Part shown: in pieces, positions 7,509 to 17,007 of the stretch
How positions within the stretch are numbered: the first letter of the stretch is position 1
How the letters are laid out: every line of letters starts with the position of its first letter
Assembly: GCA_937928045.1 (NCBI GenBank)
Contig: CALFWO010000055.1
Location: 62,001-126,000, forward strand
DNA: 64,000 nucleotides
Source of the DNA: an uncultured Saprospiraceae bacterium
Lineage (GTDB): Bacteria; Bacteroidota; Bacteroidia; Chitinophagales; Saprospiraceae
Reading direction: 5' to 3'
The notes under the pieces: generated by a model
Told to the model about the DNA's origin: nothing
Seen by the model: only the letters and a program-made list of their open reading frames with translations
The model's database searches: none
Translations under genes and position numbers: made by a program

Positions 7509-8228
7509 CTAAAGATATCTTCGATAAATCTGCTTTATAAATATTATCGCCTTCTTACGTTTGTTCGCATCTGACCAGCCATGCTTGTCGGCTACTTGTG
7601 CTAAAACGTACTTTGCTTCCTCAAAGTTTGGCAATCTATTCAATCTTTCAATTATTGCTTCGAAAAAAGTATTGTCTTGGCCAAATAACTCATTGATTGT
7701 CAACATCTTTTCGTTGATTCCAAATGCTTTTGTTAAATCTTTTATTGGCTGAAGACTTAATCGCTCTGATAGGTCATTTCCATGATCTAACTCAAACAAT
7801 TCGGCAATTTTTTTATCCATACTCGGAACCACTGGATTCACTTTTGCTGCCGCAGGCTCCTGTACCGCGGGAATTGCAGCTTCGACCGCGATCTCAGCAA
7901 TTTCTTCCTCTTCTTCAATTATTACCTCAGGAGTTATCTGATTGCTTTCTCTTGGGATTTCAATTGGAGTCGGAGGAGTTGGTATATCTTCCACCAATAT
8001 GACTTCTTCCGGCGCCACTGTGGCTTTGGTGTCAACTACTGGAGCGGACTTATTACGTTGAATTGGTTGAGGTGCAATCTCATCTTTAGGATCAAAACTG
8101 CTGTAAAATTGCCTGATGTAAGCCAGCATGAGGTCTTTTTCAAATTCGTCAACCTTATCATCCATGGTCATGGTATCATAGAGGCGATTGATTTTTTCTA
8201 GGATGAGTTTTGCTTGTTTAAGATCCAT
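7509..8228 (-). CDS. Conserved-looking cytoplasmic protein of unknown function
   Basis: The 239-residue protein has a helical N-terminal part (residues 1-45, DLKQAKLILEKINRLYDTM), a low-complexity Pro/Glu/Ala/Val-rich middle (about 55-130) and a helical C-terminal domain (about 135-239) with FGINEKMLTINELFGQD and NFEEAKYVLAQVADKHGW. It has no signal peptide or membrane segment. The two folded ends joined by a flexible linker suggest a scaffold or regulatory protein, but I do not recognise the family. It diverges from tdk with 136 bases between the starts. Confidence 0.7.
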   Translation of the reverse strand: MDLKQAKLILEKINRLYDTMTMDDKVDEFEKDLMLAYIRQFYSSFDPKDEIAPQPIQRNKSAPVVDTKATVAPEEVILVEDIPTPPTPIEIPRESNQITPEVIIEEEEEIAEIAVEAAIPAVQEPAAAKVNPVVPSMDKKIAELFELDHGNDLSERLSLQPIKDLTKAFGINEKMLTINELFGQDNTFFEAIIERLNRLPNFEEAKYVLAQVADKHGWSDANKRKKAIIFIKQIYRRYL

Positions 8229-8364
8229 TTATTTAGTTGATTGATATACTGGGATATTCTTTTTCGGTCGTAAAGGTAATTTATTGGTGGGATGATTAAA
8301 AATAGCGATTTTCGTGCCGCAGCCAAAAATGCAACAATTGTAATTTTCACCAACAGTATAACTG

Positions 8365-8994
8365 ATGTTTCTTGAACCATATTTTAAAGGACAGCGATCG
8401 GGATGGATTGAAGTGATTTGTGGGTCTATGTTTTCTGGTAAAACAGAAGAATTGATACGACGATTAAAAAGAGCTAAAATCGCTGGTCAAGATGTAGAAA
8501 TCTTTAAACCAGCGGTTGACACCCGATATCATGATGAAGAAGTCGTTTCTCATGACTCAAATAGTATTCCTTCGCGTCCAGTTCATACTGCCAAAGCCAT
8601 TCTGGAGTTGTCCGATGATGTCAGCGTTGTAGGAATAGATGAAGCGCAGTTTTTTGATTACGACCTAACCGAAGTTTGTGAGGAGTTGGCAAAAAGAGGA
8701 GTTAGAGTGATTATTGCTGGTCTAGATATGGACTTTCAAGGAAAACCCTTTGGTCCAATCCCTAACCTTTTGGCTGTCGCAGAGTACATTACCAAAGTCC
8801 ATGCAATATGTCATCATTGCGGTAATCTCGCTACACACAGTTATCGTTTGAGTGCAAACAAGGATAGAGTTATGCTTGGAGAGAAGGATACCTATGAAGC
8901 AAGATGCAGATCATGTTATGGAATGGGCAATATTTTAGATTTGAAGCCGAAGCCGTTAGATAAGGATAAGGAGGAAAAAACATTGTTTGATTAA
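8365..8994 (+). CDS. tdk: Thymidine kinase (type II)
   Basis: Phosphorylates thymidine to TMP in the salvage pathway. Visible motifs are the P-loop GSMFSGKT (residues 20-27), the Walker-B-like DEAQFF near residue 92, the substrate lasso region and two zinc-binding pairs (CHHC and CRSC). The length of 209 residues is normal for the bacterial/cellular type II enzyme. The start is ATG 8365. It is followed by a strong terminator and appears monocistronic. Confidence 0.96.
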   Translation: MFLEPYFKGQRSGWIEVICGSMFSGKTEELIRRLKRAKIAGQDVEIFKPAVDTRYHDEEVVSHDSNSIPSRPVHTAKAILELSDDVSVVGIDEAQFFDYDLTEVCEELAKRGVRVIIAGLDMDFQGKPFGPIPNLLAVAEYITKVHAICHHCGNLATHSYRLSANKDRVMLGEKDTYEARCRSCYGMGNILDLKPKPLDKDKEEKTLFD

Positions 8995-9034
8995 ACAGCG
9001 AAGTTTGATTCAGCTTTCAGCTTGCCTTAAATCG

Positions 9035-9072
9035 AAAAAGCATCTTGAGATTATTCCCAAGATGCTTTTTTA
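9035..9072 (+). terminator. Bidirectional intrinsic terminator between tdk and the hydrolase gene
   Basis: Perfect 13-bp stem AAAAAGCATCTTG / CAAGATGCTTTTT with a 10-base loop. A-run on one side and T-run on the other allow use by both convergent genes. Confidence 0.8.
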
Positions 9073-9092
9073 TTTCGAGTATCGCTTCTTTG

Positions 9093-10523
9093 TTATTGAA
9101 CGATCACTTTTTCGACACCTATAAGTTCCCCAGCTTCATTATAAAACTCTACCAATTTCATACCCTTAGCATGTTGCGTTAAATCTATTGTATTTGTTGT
9201 ATTAGCTCGGAAGGTTTCTGTTTGTCCAATAATATTGATGACCTTTATATTGTCAATAGTAATATTTTCCGGCAATTCATATTGAAGATATCCTTCTGTA
9301 GGATTTGGATAAATATCAAAAGAAGTTATCGACAAGTTATTTACTGGAGAAGTTATTTGTTGATATCCTCCGAAAAATATTCTCGTTCCAAAGAAAGCAG
9401 GTGTAAAGCATCCTCCATGATCAACAGTTGCTCCTCCAACCAATTCTGACTCTACGTCAAACGAGCCCATTGCATTCATACTGGAATCGGCTTGAATAGC
9501 ATTCAAATAAGAAACCTGGTCATCACCTGTACAATAAAACATTCTCAAAGGAGTATTTGACATCCAATTATCTACATCTTGATCTTGTAGAGCCAATAAA
9601 AAAGGATGTTGAGGATCACTACTCAATTGATCAATGTATTCTTGATTGAATATTTTTACAGCAATAGAAGCGCCTTCTAGTTCTGTAAGCTTGTTGAATA
9701 AAAAAGTATTTAGCTCTAAAAGGTCAATATCTTCATTATAATACTCAAGAATTTTATCTACATAAGGAGCTCTTACAACCTCTGACAAATCATTATATAA
9801 ATTTCCGTAAGCCGTTTGCATAGAAAGCAATACGTTTGGCAAATATGCTGGAGTTCCATATACGTTTTCTGCCAAAACGAAATCCAACATGATTCCAGAG
9901 ATGGAGTAGGGACCAGACATCGGAGCGGATGCAGTTACTGTATAATCATTCGAATATTTTTCTTCAACCAATTTAGTCATTGCCATTGCTGCATGACCAC
10001 CTTGAGAATATCCTGTAATGAAAAGTTGATCATTTAAAAGATAACCTTCATTAGCCGCAATTTCCTCCATAGCGATTACAAGATCAATTCCTGACTGTGC
10101 TTCACTTTCAGCATGAACATAAGGATGAAATCCTCTTCCAATTCCAAGCCCTGGATAATCCGGCGCAACAGAAGCATAACCAAATCCGGCCATAGCTACT
10201 ATGACGTTTGATTCTGTGCTTTGATAAGAAGGCACCGCAGTTCTACTTGCAACAGTTCCATGCATGTAGCTTAGCTTAGGGAAAAGATTAGTTGTATTCT
10301 CTGGAAATGCGATTAACCCACTAAGCGTATCTAGATCGCCATGAACGTCAGGTGATTCATATTCTACACGATATACCTTAGCACCATAAGCAAAGCTAAA
10401 TGGAATAAGCGCGGAAATTTCTGAAGGTGTATAACTCGCTACATTTTCATAGGCAATTACCTTTTGAGCAGAGCTGTTAAATGCAATAAAGCATATAAAT
10501 AGAAGCGTATAAATATTTTTCAT
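9093..10523 (-). CDS. Secreted alpha/beta hydrolase with T9SS type A sorting domain
   Basis: The 476-residue protein starts at ATG 10523 (MKNIYTLLFICFIAFNSSAQ), because an upstream ATG at 10559 would put 12 residues before the signal peptide. The catalytic serine is in GYSQGG, and candidate acid and base residues follow in TGDDQVS and VDHGGC. The lid-rich layout between them recalls secretory lipase or prolyl-oligopeptidase-like esterases. Residues about 395-476 form a T9SS type A domain: FDIYPNPTEG, then KVINIIGQ, and an end IGVEKVIVQ. It should be exported by Sec, then passed through T9SS to the surface or medium. The substrate is unknown. Confidence 0.85.
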   Translation of the reverse strand: MKNIYTLLFICFIAFNSSAQKVIAYENVASYTPSEISALIPFSFAYGAKVYRVEYESPDVHGDLDTLSGLIAFPENTTNLFPKLSYMHGTVASRTAVPSYQSTESNVIVAMAGFGYASVAPDYPGLGIGRGFHPYVHAESEAQSGIDLVIAMEEIAANEGYLLNDQLFITGYSQGGHAAMAMTKLVEEKYSNDYTVTASAPMSGPYSISGIMLDFVLAENVYGTPAYLPNVLLSMQTAYGNLYNDLSEVVRAPYVDKILEYYNEDIDLLELNTFLFNKLTELEGASIAVKIFNQEYIDQLSSDPQHPFLLALQDQDVDNWMSNTPLRMFYCTGDDQVSYLNAIQADSSMNAMGSFDVESELVGGATVDHGGCFTPAFFGTRIFFGGYQQITSPVNNLSITSFDIYPNPTEGYLQYELPENITIDNIKVINIIGQTETFRANTTNTIDLTQHAKGMKLVEFYNEAGELIGVEKVIVQ

Positions 10524-10644
10524 AAAATAGATGTTTGTCAGTTCCCAATATACAGACAAATAACCATTCTATGATACTTTGGTTCATATCACCTCTACTC
10601 AGGAAGGCGTCTAGACCTTTATGTATTTCAGCAGTCAAAATTTT

Positions 10645-13600
10645 TTAAAGCTTAAACGTGGCGCCCATAAATATTCTTCGACCTAGAGTAAATAGATTTG
10701 GATTTACCAGTCGCCAATTGTAGGCATTGATATATCCAGCTTGGCGTTCTGGCTGGTTTGCCAAATCATTAATTCCATCTTGTCCTTCATTGGACTGTAA
10801 ATAACCATCGTCAGATGGACTCCCAGTGGCAGGATAGACAGATCTAATGTTGTTTTTATCCAACAGATTTTGAACTCTTAGGTACAAATTGACTCCAAAA
10901 CCATCTGCATCTTTTGAAAAAGGAATGAACTTATTCACCTTGAGGTGAATTACGTTTTGCCAAGGCAGTCGAACACCATTTATTTGCCCAATAGTTCCAT
11001 TTCCATCAAGAATAGTCGGTCGTGCTTTTGAGGTAAAAGGTCTTCCAGAAATCGCTGTAGTTTGAATATTTAGACCGGCATTTTGGAATATTTTTTTGCC
11101 CCAGATTCTTGGTCCATTATATTTAGCTCCGTGCCCAAATCTAAAGTCTAGGCCCAATTGCAATTGATGTCTTTCATCATAGTCTAGTGGATACAAAGTT
11201 CGGATATTTCCAGATGAAGTCAACCCTCTCCGGCTATCGGCATTCGAGCCGGTGCCATCTGCAAATAATAAAGAATAGGATGCGTTCGCCTGCAAATTTC
11301 CAATGCGCTTAGTGTTGTATGCAAATGTAAATCCCTTCACTGTCCCGAAATCAATATTACTGTAAGTTGTATAAGAAGTAATTGGCGATGGCAAATACAA
11401 GTAAGTTCTTTGCTGAATTAAATTTCTCAGCTCTTTGTAAAATGCTGTAAGTGTTATAGCAGATTTTTCACCTACAGCCTGTTGATAACCTACTTCGTAT
11501 TCAATAGTATGTTGTGATTTCAAATTCGCGTTAGCCTGGGGTTGATTGTTTTCAAAGTTGTAATAGTCCAAAGCAGTCACTCGTGAGGTATTCAGGCCCA
11601 TTGCCGCTGGGCGCTGGCTGAGTATATCATAGTGTGCGAAAAATTGAGCGGTAGTGGAAATTGGAAAAGAAAAAGAAACCCTCGGAAGAATATTCCAATC
11701 TGGCCGATAATCTTCGAATGAATTATTTGGATCAAATCCTTCCAGTCGGATGTTATTGACGTGTTCGTCATAAAACTTTGGACTAACGATTTCACCACCA
11801 AATATTTGAGCGCCAGAATTTACTGGATTTCCTTCCGCATCAAACCATTGTTCACCATCTCTATAACCAATGACTTTATCAGAAGTTGCTCCTTCAGTAT
11901 AAACCTTTGATTCCGGATTTAAGTTACTCGGAAAAGATTGATTTGTTCGATCTTCAAAATCTGCAGCAGACATGATTTCATACAGTGAATAAGGATCTTT
12001 CAGAACTGGCGCATTTGCATCGTATCGATCTACTCTTAGACCAATACTGAAATACATATCTTTGAATGCAAACTTATCCTGTAGATAAAATCCAAAATAG
12101 TTAGGCTCGGCGGAAGCCACTGGCAATGTTCGGATACCATCTTCATTTTTCTCAGTAAAAAAATCATTGAAGGTAACCTTGCGCTTCAGTTTTTTGCCTG
12201 TATAATCATATCCCCAATAGTTCATGTTCAATCTATTTCCAGAGTCATTTATTTCTTCAGCGGAGAATAATCCCAAGGTCAATAAACTTGGATCAATTCC
12301 ATCAATATTTACAAATTCATCTAAGGCATCTCCGGTAAGATTTCGAATGTTGTGTATAAAGGTCGCATTGTCTGTATTGCCAATTTCAGTAGGATGAATA
12401 GGAACCATGAATCCATTAACCATGAATGAGTCAATTACTTGTAATGTGTCTATTCCTCCAAAGTGATTGTTCGCAGACTGGCGGGCAGTTAGCCATAGTT
12501 CTCTTGGGTCAATTTGATAACCTCGGTTAGTTTGTTGCTCATATTGGAATCCTAATTTAATGGCATGAATTCCAGGCTTGTTTTTGGGTTTGTAATCAAA
12601 TGAAAGATTAGTACTTAAACTGAATCGATCATTATTTCGAATAGAGTAGCGGTTGTAAACCTCATTGATATTAGCGTGCAAGCTATAAATGTTATCTAGC
12701 CCAGCTCTTGTTTCACCATTTACCCTTGAGTATGAATTATAATCTTCAGGATTAGCATAAATATTATAATTAGCTAAAAGTGGATTAGCGGAACCTACTT
12801 CATAATTAATAAATCTACTTTGGTAATCGGTATGTCGATTTCCAACAGGATTGAAAACTGGGACATAATCAAAATCAAACTTTCCAATATGTCCATAATC
12901 AAATAATCGATCTTGATGCCTCGGATCTTCCAGTCTTTGTTGTAGCTTTTCAAAGCCTATTATAAAGTTGTATTGTAAAAAAGAAATACCAGAAGCTTCT
13001 TTATTTTCTTCTTCAGATCGCAACCAAGAATTCCCAAGACGATGTCTAAATTTAAAATTTCCTCTGAAATTATTTCTTAAATCAGTAGGGTTGTTTTTGT
13101 AGTTTAGTAATCTCCAATTTGTACCAGTTCGATTCAATCCGTTGGGCGTAAATTTATCTTTAATTTGGGCATAAGATCCTCCAATACTAATGTCAATAAA
13201 TGGTGAGATTCTGGCTGTTAATTTTCCTGAAAGATCGAGTCGTTCATTTTCTTCACCTCGCTGATATTTACTGTATTCAATGTCTTCTGAAGTCAGCAAT
13301 CCTGCAGCAGATTCAATAGTTGTTCCACTAAGGACAACCGGGTTTGAATTCAATCGATCTATTGTTGTTTCACTGGCGTAAGGAATAGGAATGGCAGAGG
13401 GAGCATCATCAAGTTTTCGATTCCACTGAGCACCAAGTCGAACGCCAAGCACTGAAGCCCCTTTTTTATTTTTAACCAAAGGTCCTGAAACATACGCGTT
13501 TAAAACTTGTTGACCATAAGCATCTAAAAACTGTGAAGATTCTAATTCCAGTCCACCTCCCCAAGTATTACTCATTCCTCTGGTTGTTATAGAAATTACT

Positions 13601-14244
13601 CCTCCAGTTACATCGCCATATTGTGGAGAAAACCCACCGGTAATCACATTTAATTCTTCAATCTCAGAAAGAGGAACTAAACTTTGCGCTCCACTGACTC
13701 GAACATCATCAATGTAGTAAACTGTTCCGGAGCTCCTAACTCCATGGATGTAAATTGGAGCACCTTCTTCTAATTGGCTAATACCCGGAACAGATCCAAT
13801 AACTCCAGATAAATCTCGAAATGGTGTATTTTCAATTTCTTTTCCTTTTAGCTTAATGCCACCTTCAGTATCGCCAGGTTTGATAAGTTTTTGTTCAACT
13901 GTAACCGTAAAGACAGGAAGGTCATGTCCTTGTTGGGCAAATGAAATATTGTGAATGTTGAATTGATCTTTATAAACCGTTACGGGTTCGTAAGACATGG
14001 TTTGATATGAAATTTCAGAGGCTTCTACTCGGTAGGTACCAGGATCAATTGGAAATCTATAATCACCTTCTTCGTTCGTGACATCTCCTTTAATAAAATT
14101 ATCACCTTGATAAACTGAAATGTTTGCAAAGAATACCGGTAGCCCGGTTTCACCATCAATAACTTTTCCGGTAAGAAAAGTCTGGGCTGAAATAAATTCA
14201 GCCCAGATCAGTAACAGGGTCACAATTAGAAAATATCTTTTCAT
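10645..14244 (-). CDS. TonB-dependent receptor with carboxypeptidase-regulatory-like N-terminus
   Basis: The 1199-residue outer-membrane transporter has a signal peptide (residues 1-20, ending SAQ) and a CarboxypepD_reg-like beta-sandwich (about 22-100, GKVIDGETGLPVFFANISVY). The plug domain (about 125-225) shows LSGVIGSVPGISQLEEG, IHGVRSSGTVYYIDDVRV and GGFSPQYGDVTGGVISITTRG, and a large 22-strand barrel follows and ends in FMGATFKL. No SusD partner gene follows, so it is not a standard polysaccharide-utilisation pair. The ligand is unknown. It diverges from purH across a 507-base gap that contains a structured element. Confidence 0.93.
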   Translation of the reverse strand: MKRYFLIVTLLLIWAEFISAQTFLTGKVIDGETGLPVFFANISVYQGDNFIKGDVTNEEGDYRFPIDPGTYRVEASEISYQTMSYEPVTVYKDQFNIHNISFAQQGHDLPVFTVTVEQKLIKPGDTEGGIKLKGKEIENTPFRDLSGVIGSVPGISQLEEGAPIYIHGVRSSGTVYYIDDVRVSGAQSLVPLSEIEELNVITGGFSPQYGDVTGGVISITTRGMSNTWGGGLELESSQFLDAYGQQVLNAYVSGPLVKNKKGASVLGVRLGAQWNRKLDDAPSAIPIPYASETTIDRLNSNPVVLSGTTIESAAGLLTSEDIEYSKYQRGEENERLDLSGKLTARISPFIDISIGGSYAQIKDKFTPNGLNRTGTNWRLLNYKNNPTDLRNNFRGNFKFRHRLGNSWLRSEEENKEASGISFLQYNFIIGFEKLQQRLEDPRHQDRLFDYGHIGKFDFDYVPVFNPVGNRHTDYQSRFINYEVGSANPLLANYNIYANPEDYNSYSRVNGETRAGLDNIYSLHANINEVYNRYSIRNNDRFSLSTNLSFDYKPKNKPGIHAIKLGFQYEQQTNRGYQIDPRELWLTARQSANNHFGGIDTLQVIDSFMVNGFMVPIHPTEIGNTDNATFIHNIRNLTGDALDEFVNIDGIDPSLLTLGLFSAEEINDSGNRLNMNYWGYDYTGKKLKRKVTFNDFFTEKNEDGIRTLPVASAEPNYFGFYLQDKFAFKDMYFSIGLRVDRYDANAPVLKDPYSLYEIMSAADFEDRTNQSFPSNLNPESKVYTEGATSDKVIGYRDGEQWFDAEGNPVNSGAQIFGGEIVSPKFYDEHVNNIRLEGFDPNNSFEDYRPDWNILPRVSFSFPISTTAQFFAHYDILSQRPAAMGLNTSRVTALDYYNFENNQPQANANLKSQHTIEYEVGYQQAVGEKSAITLTAFYKELRNLIQQRTYLYLPSPITSYTTYSNIDFGTVKGFTFAYNTKRIGNLQANASYSLLFADGTGSNADSRRGLTSSGNIRTLYPLDYDERHQLQLGLDFRFGHGAKYNGPRIWGKKIFQNAGLNIQTTAISGRPFTSKARPTILDGNGTIGQINGVRLPWQNVIHLKVNKFIPFSKDADGFGVNLYLRVQNLLDKNNIRSVYPATGSPSDDGYLQSNEGQDGINDLANQPERQAGYINAYNWRLVNPNLFTLGRRIFMGATFKL

Positions 14245-14481
14245 AGCTTAATATCTTGTTCCGACTGATTAGTAATAGATCTAGATATTAATTAGATAAT
14301 GTCTTTTGATTCTTATAACCAGTTCGTTTGAAATGCTTTATACTTTTCGTATTGCTAAAGTAGATGGGGGAAAAGCTTTTTGAAACCCGAAGTCAGATTA
14401 AAAGTCAGGAAGCTGATTAATTTGAAAATGAAAGAAATGTTGTTTGTTTTGTTTAATTTTCACTGGAATCCCGATTGTTAA

Positions 14482-14530
14482 GCGCTTTCTCTCGTTGCAC
14501 AAACGAGTTAATAGTCAGATTAGAAAGCGC
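14482..14530. other. Nested stem-loop of unknown role
   Basis: Nine perfect pairs GCGCTTTCT (14482-14490) / AGAAAGCGC (14522-14530) enclose an inner hairpin CTCGTT-GCACA-AACGAG (14491-14507). It is upstream of the purH promoter element, so it would fall in a leader only if read toward the receptor gene or from a more distant start. Confidence 0.45.
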
Positions 14531-14659
14531 CAAAAAGTATTCTACAAATGGCGGTTATACGTCATATGAGCTGTATCTAGAGCGTTTCGAAATCATTTTT
14601 TCGGAGATAATTGTGAATAATCATGCCTTTGAAAAGTAGGGTTCATTGCTTTAAATCAT

Positions 14660-14667
14660 TACTTTTG
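14660..14667 (+). promoter_or_regulatory. -7 element for purH
   Basis: TACTTTTG matches TAnnTTTG and lies 84 bases before the purH ATG. No properly spaced -33 TTG was found. Confidence 0.5.
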
Positions 14668-14751
14668 CGCCTTCGAAAATTGAAGGTTGGAGTTAATTTG
14701 ATCAAGTCTAGTTAGCTTTAACCAGTGTCAAAATCACCGCAAACAAGAATC

Positions 14752-16278
14752 ATGGCTCAAAAGAGGATCAAATCAGCATTGATTTCAGTTTTCCATAAAG
14801 ATGGTTTGGATAACATCGTAAAGGAATTAAATCGACTGGAAGTAAAAATTTATTCTACAGGAGGAACTCAAGCTTTTATCGAAAAACTGGGAATTAAAGT
14901 AGAAGCCGTTGAAAACATTACAGATTATCCTTCAATTCTCGATGGAAGAGTAAAGACTTTGCACCCAAAAGTTTTTGGTGGTCTTTTAGCGCGAAGAGAA
15001 GAAGATCATCTAGCACAGTTGGCACAATATGATATTCCTGAAATAGATCTAGCTATCGTTGACTTATATCCTTTTGAGGCGACTGTTGCCAGCACAAATG
15101 ATGAAAACACAATTATTGAGAAAATTGATATTGGAGGTATTTCATTGATTCGGGCGGCAGCAAAGAACTATAAGGATGTTGTCGTAGTTCCGTCGAGAGA
15201 AGAATATGAAACGCTTTTAAATTTGCTAAAAACACAAGACGGTCAAACATCGTTGAATGATCGTAAACGTTTTGCTGCAAAGGCTTTTGCTATCTCCTCA
15301 CATTATGATACGGCTATTTTCAATTGGTTCAACAAGGACCTCCATGAAATGGAATTTAGAAATAGTCAACATCAATCTCAAGTATTGAGATATGGAGAAA
15401 ATCCACATCAGCAAGGAGTATTCTTTGGAGATATAAGAAAGAAGTTTGACAAATTAGGAGGGAAAGCATTGAGCTATAATAATCTCGTAGACGTAGATGC
15501 AGCAGTAAGTATTATGGCTGAATTTAAAGATGCCGGCCCATCTTTCGCAGTTTTAAAGCATACCAATGCATGCGGTGTGGCAACGCGACCAACTATTTTC
15601 GAAGCTTGGGAAGCTGCACTTGCGGGAGATAATGTATCTGCCTTTGGAGGAATCTTGATTTCGAACACTACTATTGATCTAAAAACAGCAGAGGCAATTG
15701 ATCAAATATTTTATGAAGTATTGATTGCTCCTAATTTTGATGAAGATGCCAAAGCGCATTTGATGAAAAAATCAAAGCGAATTTTGCTTGAGATAAAATC
15801 TTGGGAAATCAACAAGAAGCAATTCAAATCCTTGTTAAATGGAGTAATTCAACAGGATATGGATTTAAAAACTGAGAATGCATCAGATTTCAAACAAGTG
15901 ACAAAGGTTGCTCCTACTGCGAAACAATTGGAAGATTTGGAATTCGCGACAAAATGTGCAAAACACTTGAAGTCAAATACAATAGCATTGGTAAAGAACA
16001 ATCAGCTAATTGGAATGGGGTGTGGTCAAACATCTAGAGTCGATGCGCTAAAGCAAGCAATAGCAAAGGCAAAACACTTTGGCTTTGATTTGAACGGAGC
16101 AGTAATGGCTTCGGATGCTTTTTTCCCTTTTCCAGATTGTGTGGAAATTGCTTTTAATGAAGGAATCACGGCGGTAATACAACCCGGAGGATCAATTAAG
16201 GATCAATTAAGTATAGATTTTTGTGACGCAAATGGCATGGCCATGGTCATGACAGGAATTCGTCATTTCAAGCATTAA
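14752..16278 (+). CDS. purH: Bifunctional AICAR formyltransferase / IMP cyclohydrolase
   Basis: Performs the last two steps of de novo IMP synthesis. The N-terminal cyclohydrolase domain (about 1-195) shows KSALISVFHKDGL, STGGTQ, DGRVKTLHPKVFGG and DLYPFEATV. The formyltransferase domain shows LRYGENPHQQG, LKHTNACGVA, AFGGIL, DAFFPFPDCVE and QPGGSIKDQ. I use ATG 14752 (MAQKRIKSAL, 508 residues) instead of the in-frame GTG at 14725, because the protein then begins as the family usually does. coaX follows after 3 bases, giving a purH-coaX-OMP-TPR operon. Confidence 0.97.
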   Translation: MAQKRIKSALISVFHKDGLDNIVKELNRLEVKIYSTGGTQAFIEKLGIKVEAVENITDYPSILDGRVKTLHPKVFGGLLARREEDHLAQLAQYDIPEIDLAIVDLYPFEATVASTNDENTIIEKIDIGGISLIRAAAKNYKDVVVVPSREEYETLLNLLKTQDGQTSLNDRKRFAAKAFAISSHYDTAIFNWFNKDLHEMEFRNSQHQSQVLRYGENPHQQGVFFGDIRKKFDKLGGKALSYNNLVDVDAAVSIMAEFKDAGPSFAVLKHTNACGVATRPTIFEAWEAALAGDNVSAFGGILISNTTIDLKTAEAIDQIFYEVLIAPNFDEDAKAHLMKKSKRILLEIKSWEINKKQFKSLLNGVIQQDMDLKTENASDFKQVTKVAPTAKQLEDLEFATKCAKHLKSNTIALVKNNQLIGMGCGQTSRVDALKQAIAKAKHFGFDLNGAVMASDAFFPFPDCVEIAFNEGITAVIQPGGSIKDQLSIDFCDANGMAMVMTGIRHFKH

Positions 16279-16281
16279 TAA

Positions 16282-17007
16282 TTGAAAGCATACAATCTTC
16301 TTTTTGATGTTGGTAATACAAGAGCAAAGATTGCGCTTTATGATGAGCGTGGAATTGTAGGATCAGTATGGAAAACTGAAAATCCCTTAATTGGTGATAT
16401 TCGTGCCTTTGTTAAAGGTAAGAATATCAAACAGGCCGCTATTTCTCAAGTTGGAAGGTTCCCTGATCGGATAAAGCGATTTTTAAAGAAGGAATATGGA
16501 TTGGTGCAATTGACTGAAAAGACCAAGGTACCCATCAAAAACAGCTACAAAACACCAAGAACCTTAGGAAAGGATAGGCTAGCTGCGGTCATAGGCGCTT
16601 TTTATATGTTTCCAAAGAAACCTTGCTTGGTGATCGACGCTGGAACTTGTATAACCTATGATTTCTTGTCTAAAGCAGGAACTTACCTTGGAGGAGGGAT
16701 TAGCCCTGGAATGATGCTAAGATTCAAAGCAATGAATGATTACACAGCTGCATTGCCGTTGGCACCATTCAACAAGAGTGCGAAATACATAGGGAAAAAC
16801 ACAAAAGAAAGTTTGCAATCTGGAGCCCAATGGGGCTTTTTACTTGAAATAGAAGGGTTTATAAATAAATATAGAGAGCAATATCCCGGTCTGCAGGTTA
16901 TTATTACTGGCGGGGATGCAGAATATTTGTCTAAAAACTTGAAAACTAAGATATTTGTCAATCCAAATTTGGTCTTAGATGGACTGAATAAAATACTTAA
17001 TCGATAA
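16282..17007 (+). CDS. coaX: Type III pantothenate kinase
   Basis: Catalyses the first step of CoA synthesis, phosphorylating pantothenate. Motifs of the ASKHA fold are present: phosphate-1 DVGNTRAKIAL near residue 9, phosphate-2 DAGTCITYDF near residue 119, and GGGISPGMMLR near residue 138. At 241 residues it has the normal family length. The reading frame begins at a TTG codon (16282) 3 bases after purH; no ATG is available before the first motif. Its stop overlaps the next start (TAATG). Confidence 0.93.
   Translation: MKAYNLLFDVGNTRAKIALYDERGIVGSVWKTENPLIGDIRAFVKGKNIKQAAISQVGRFPDRIKRFLKKEYGLVQLTEKTKVPIKNSYKTPRTLGKDRLAAVIGAFYMFPKKPCLVIDAGTCITYDFLSKAGTYLGGGISPGMMLRFKAMNDYTAALPLAPFNKSAKYIGKNTKESLQSGAQWGFLLEIEGFINKYREQYPGLQVIITGGDAEYLSKNLKTKIFVNPNLVLDGLNKILNR

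Larger units (their letters stand above)
14245..14751. other. 507-base divergent intergenic region
   Basis: It lies between the receptor and purH start codons. It holds a nested stem-loop at 14482-14530, a -7 element for purH at 14660-14667 and a short direct repeat AGTCAGATTA at about 14391 and 14513. No open frame looks like a gene. Confidence 0.6.
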
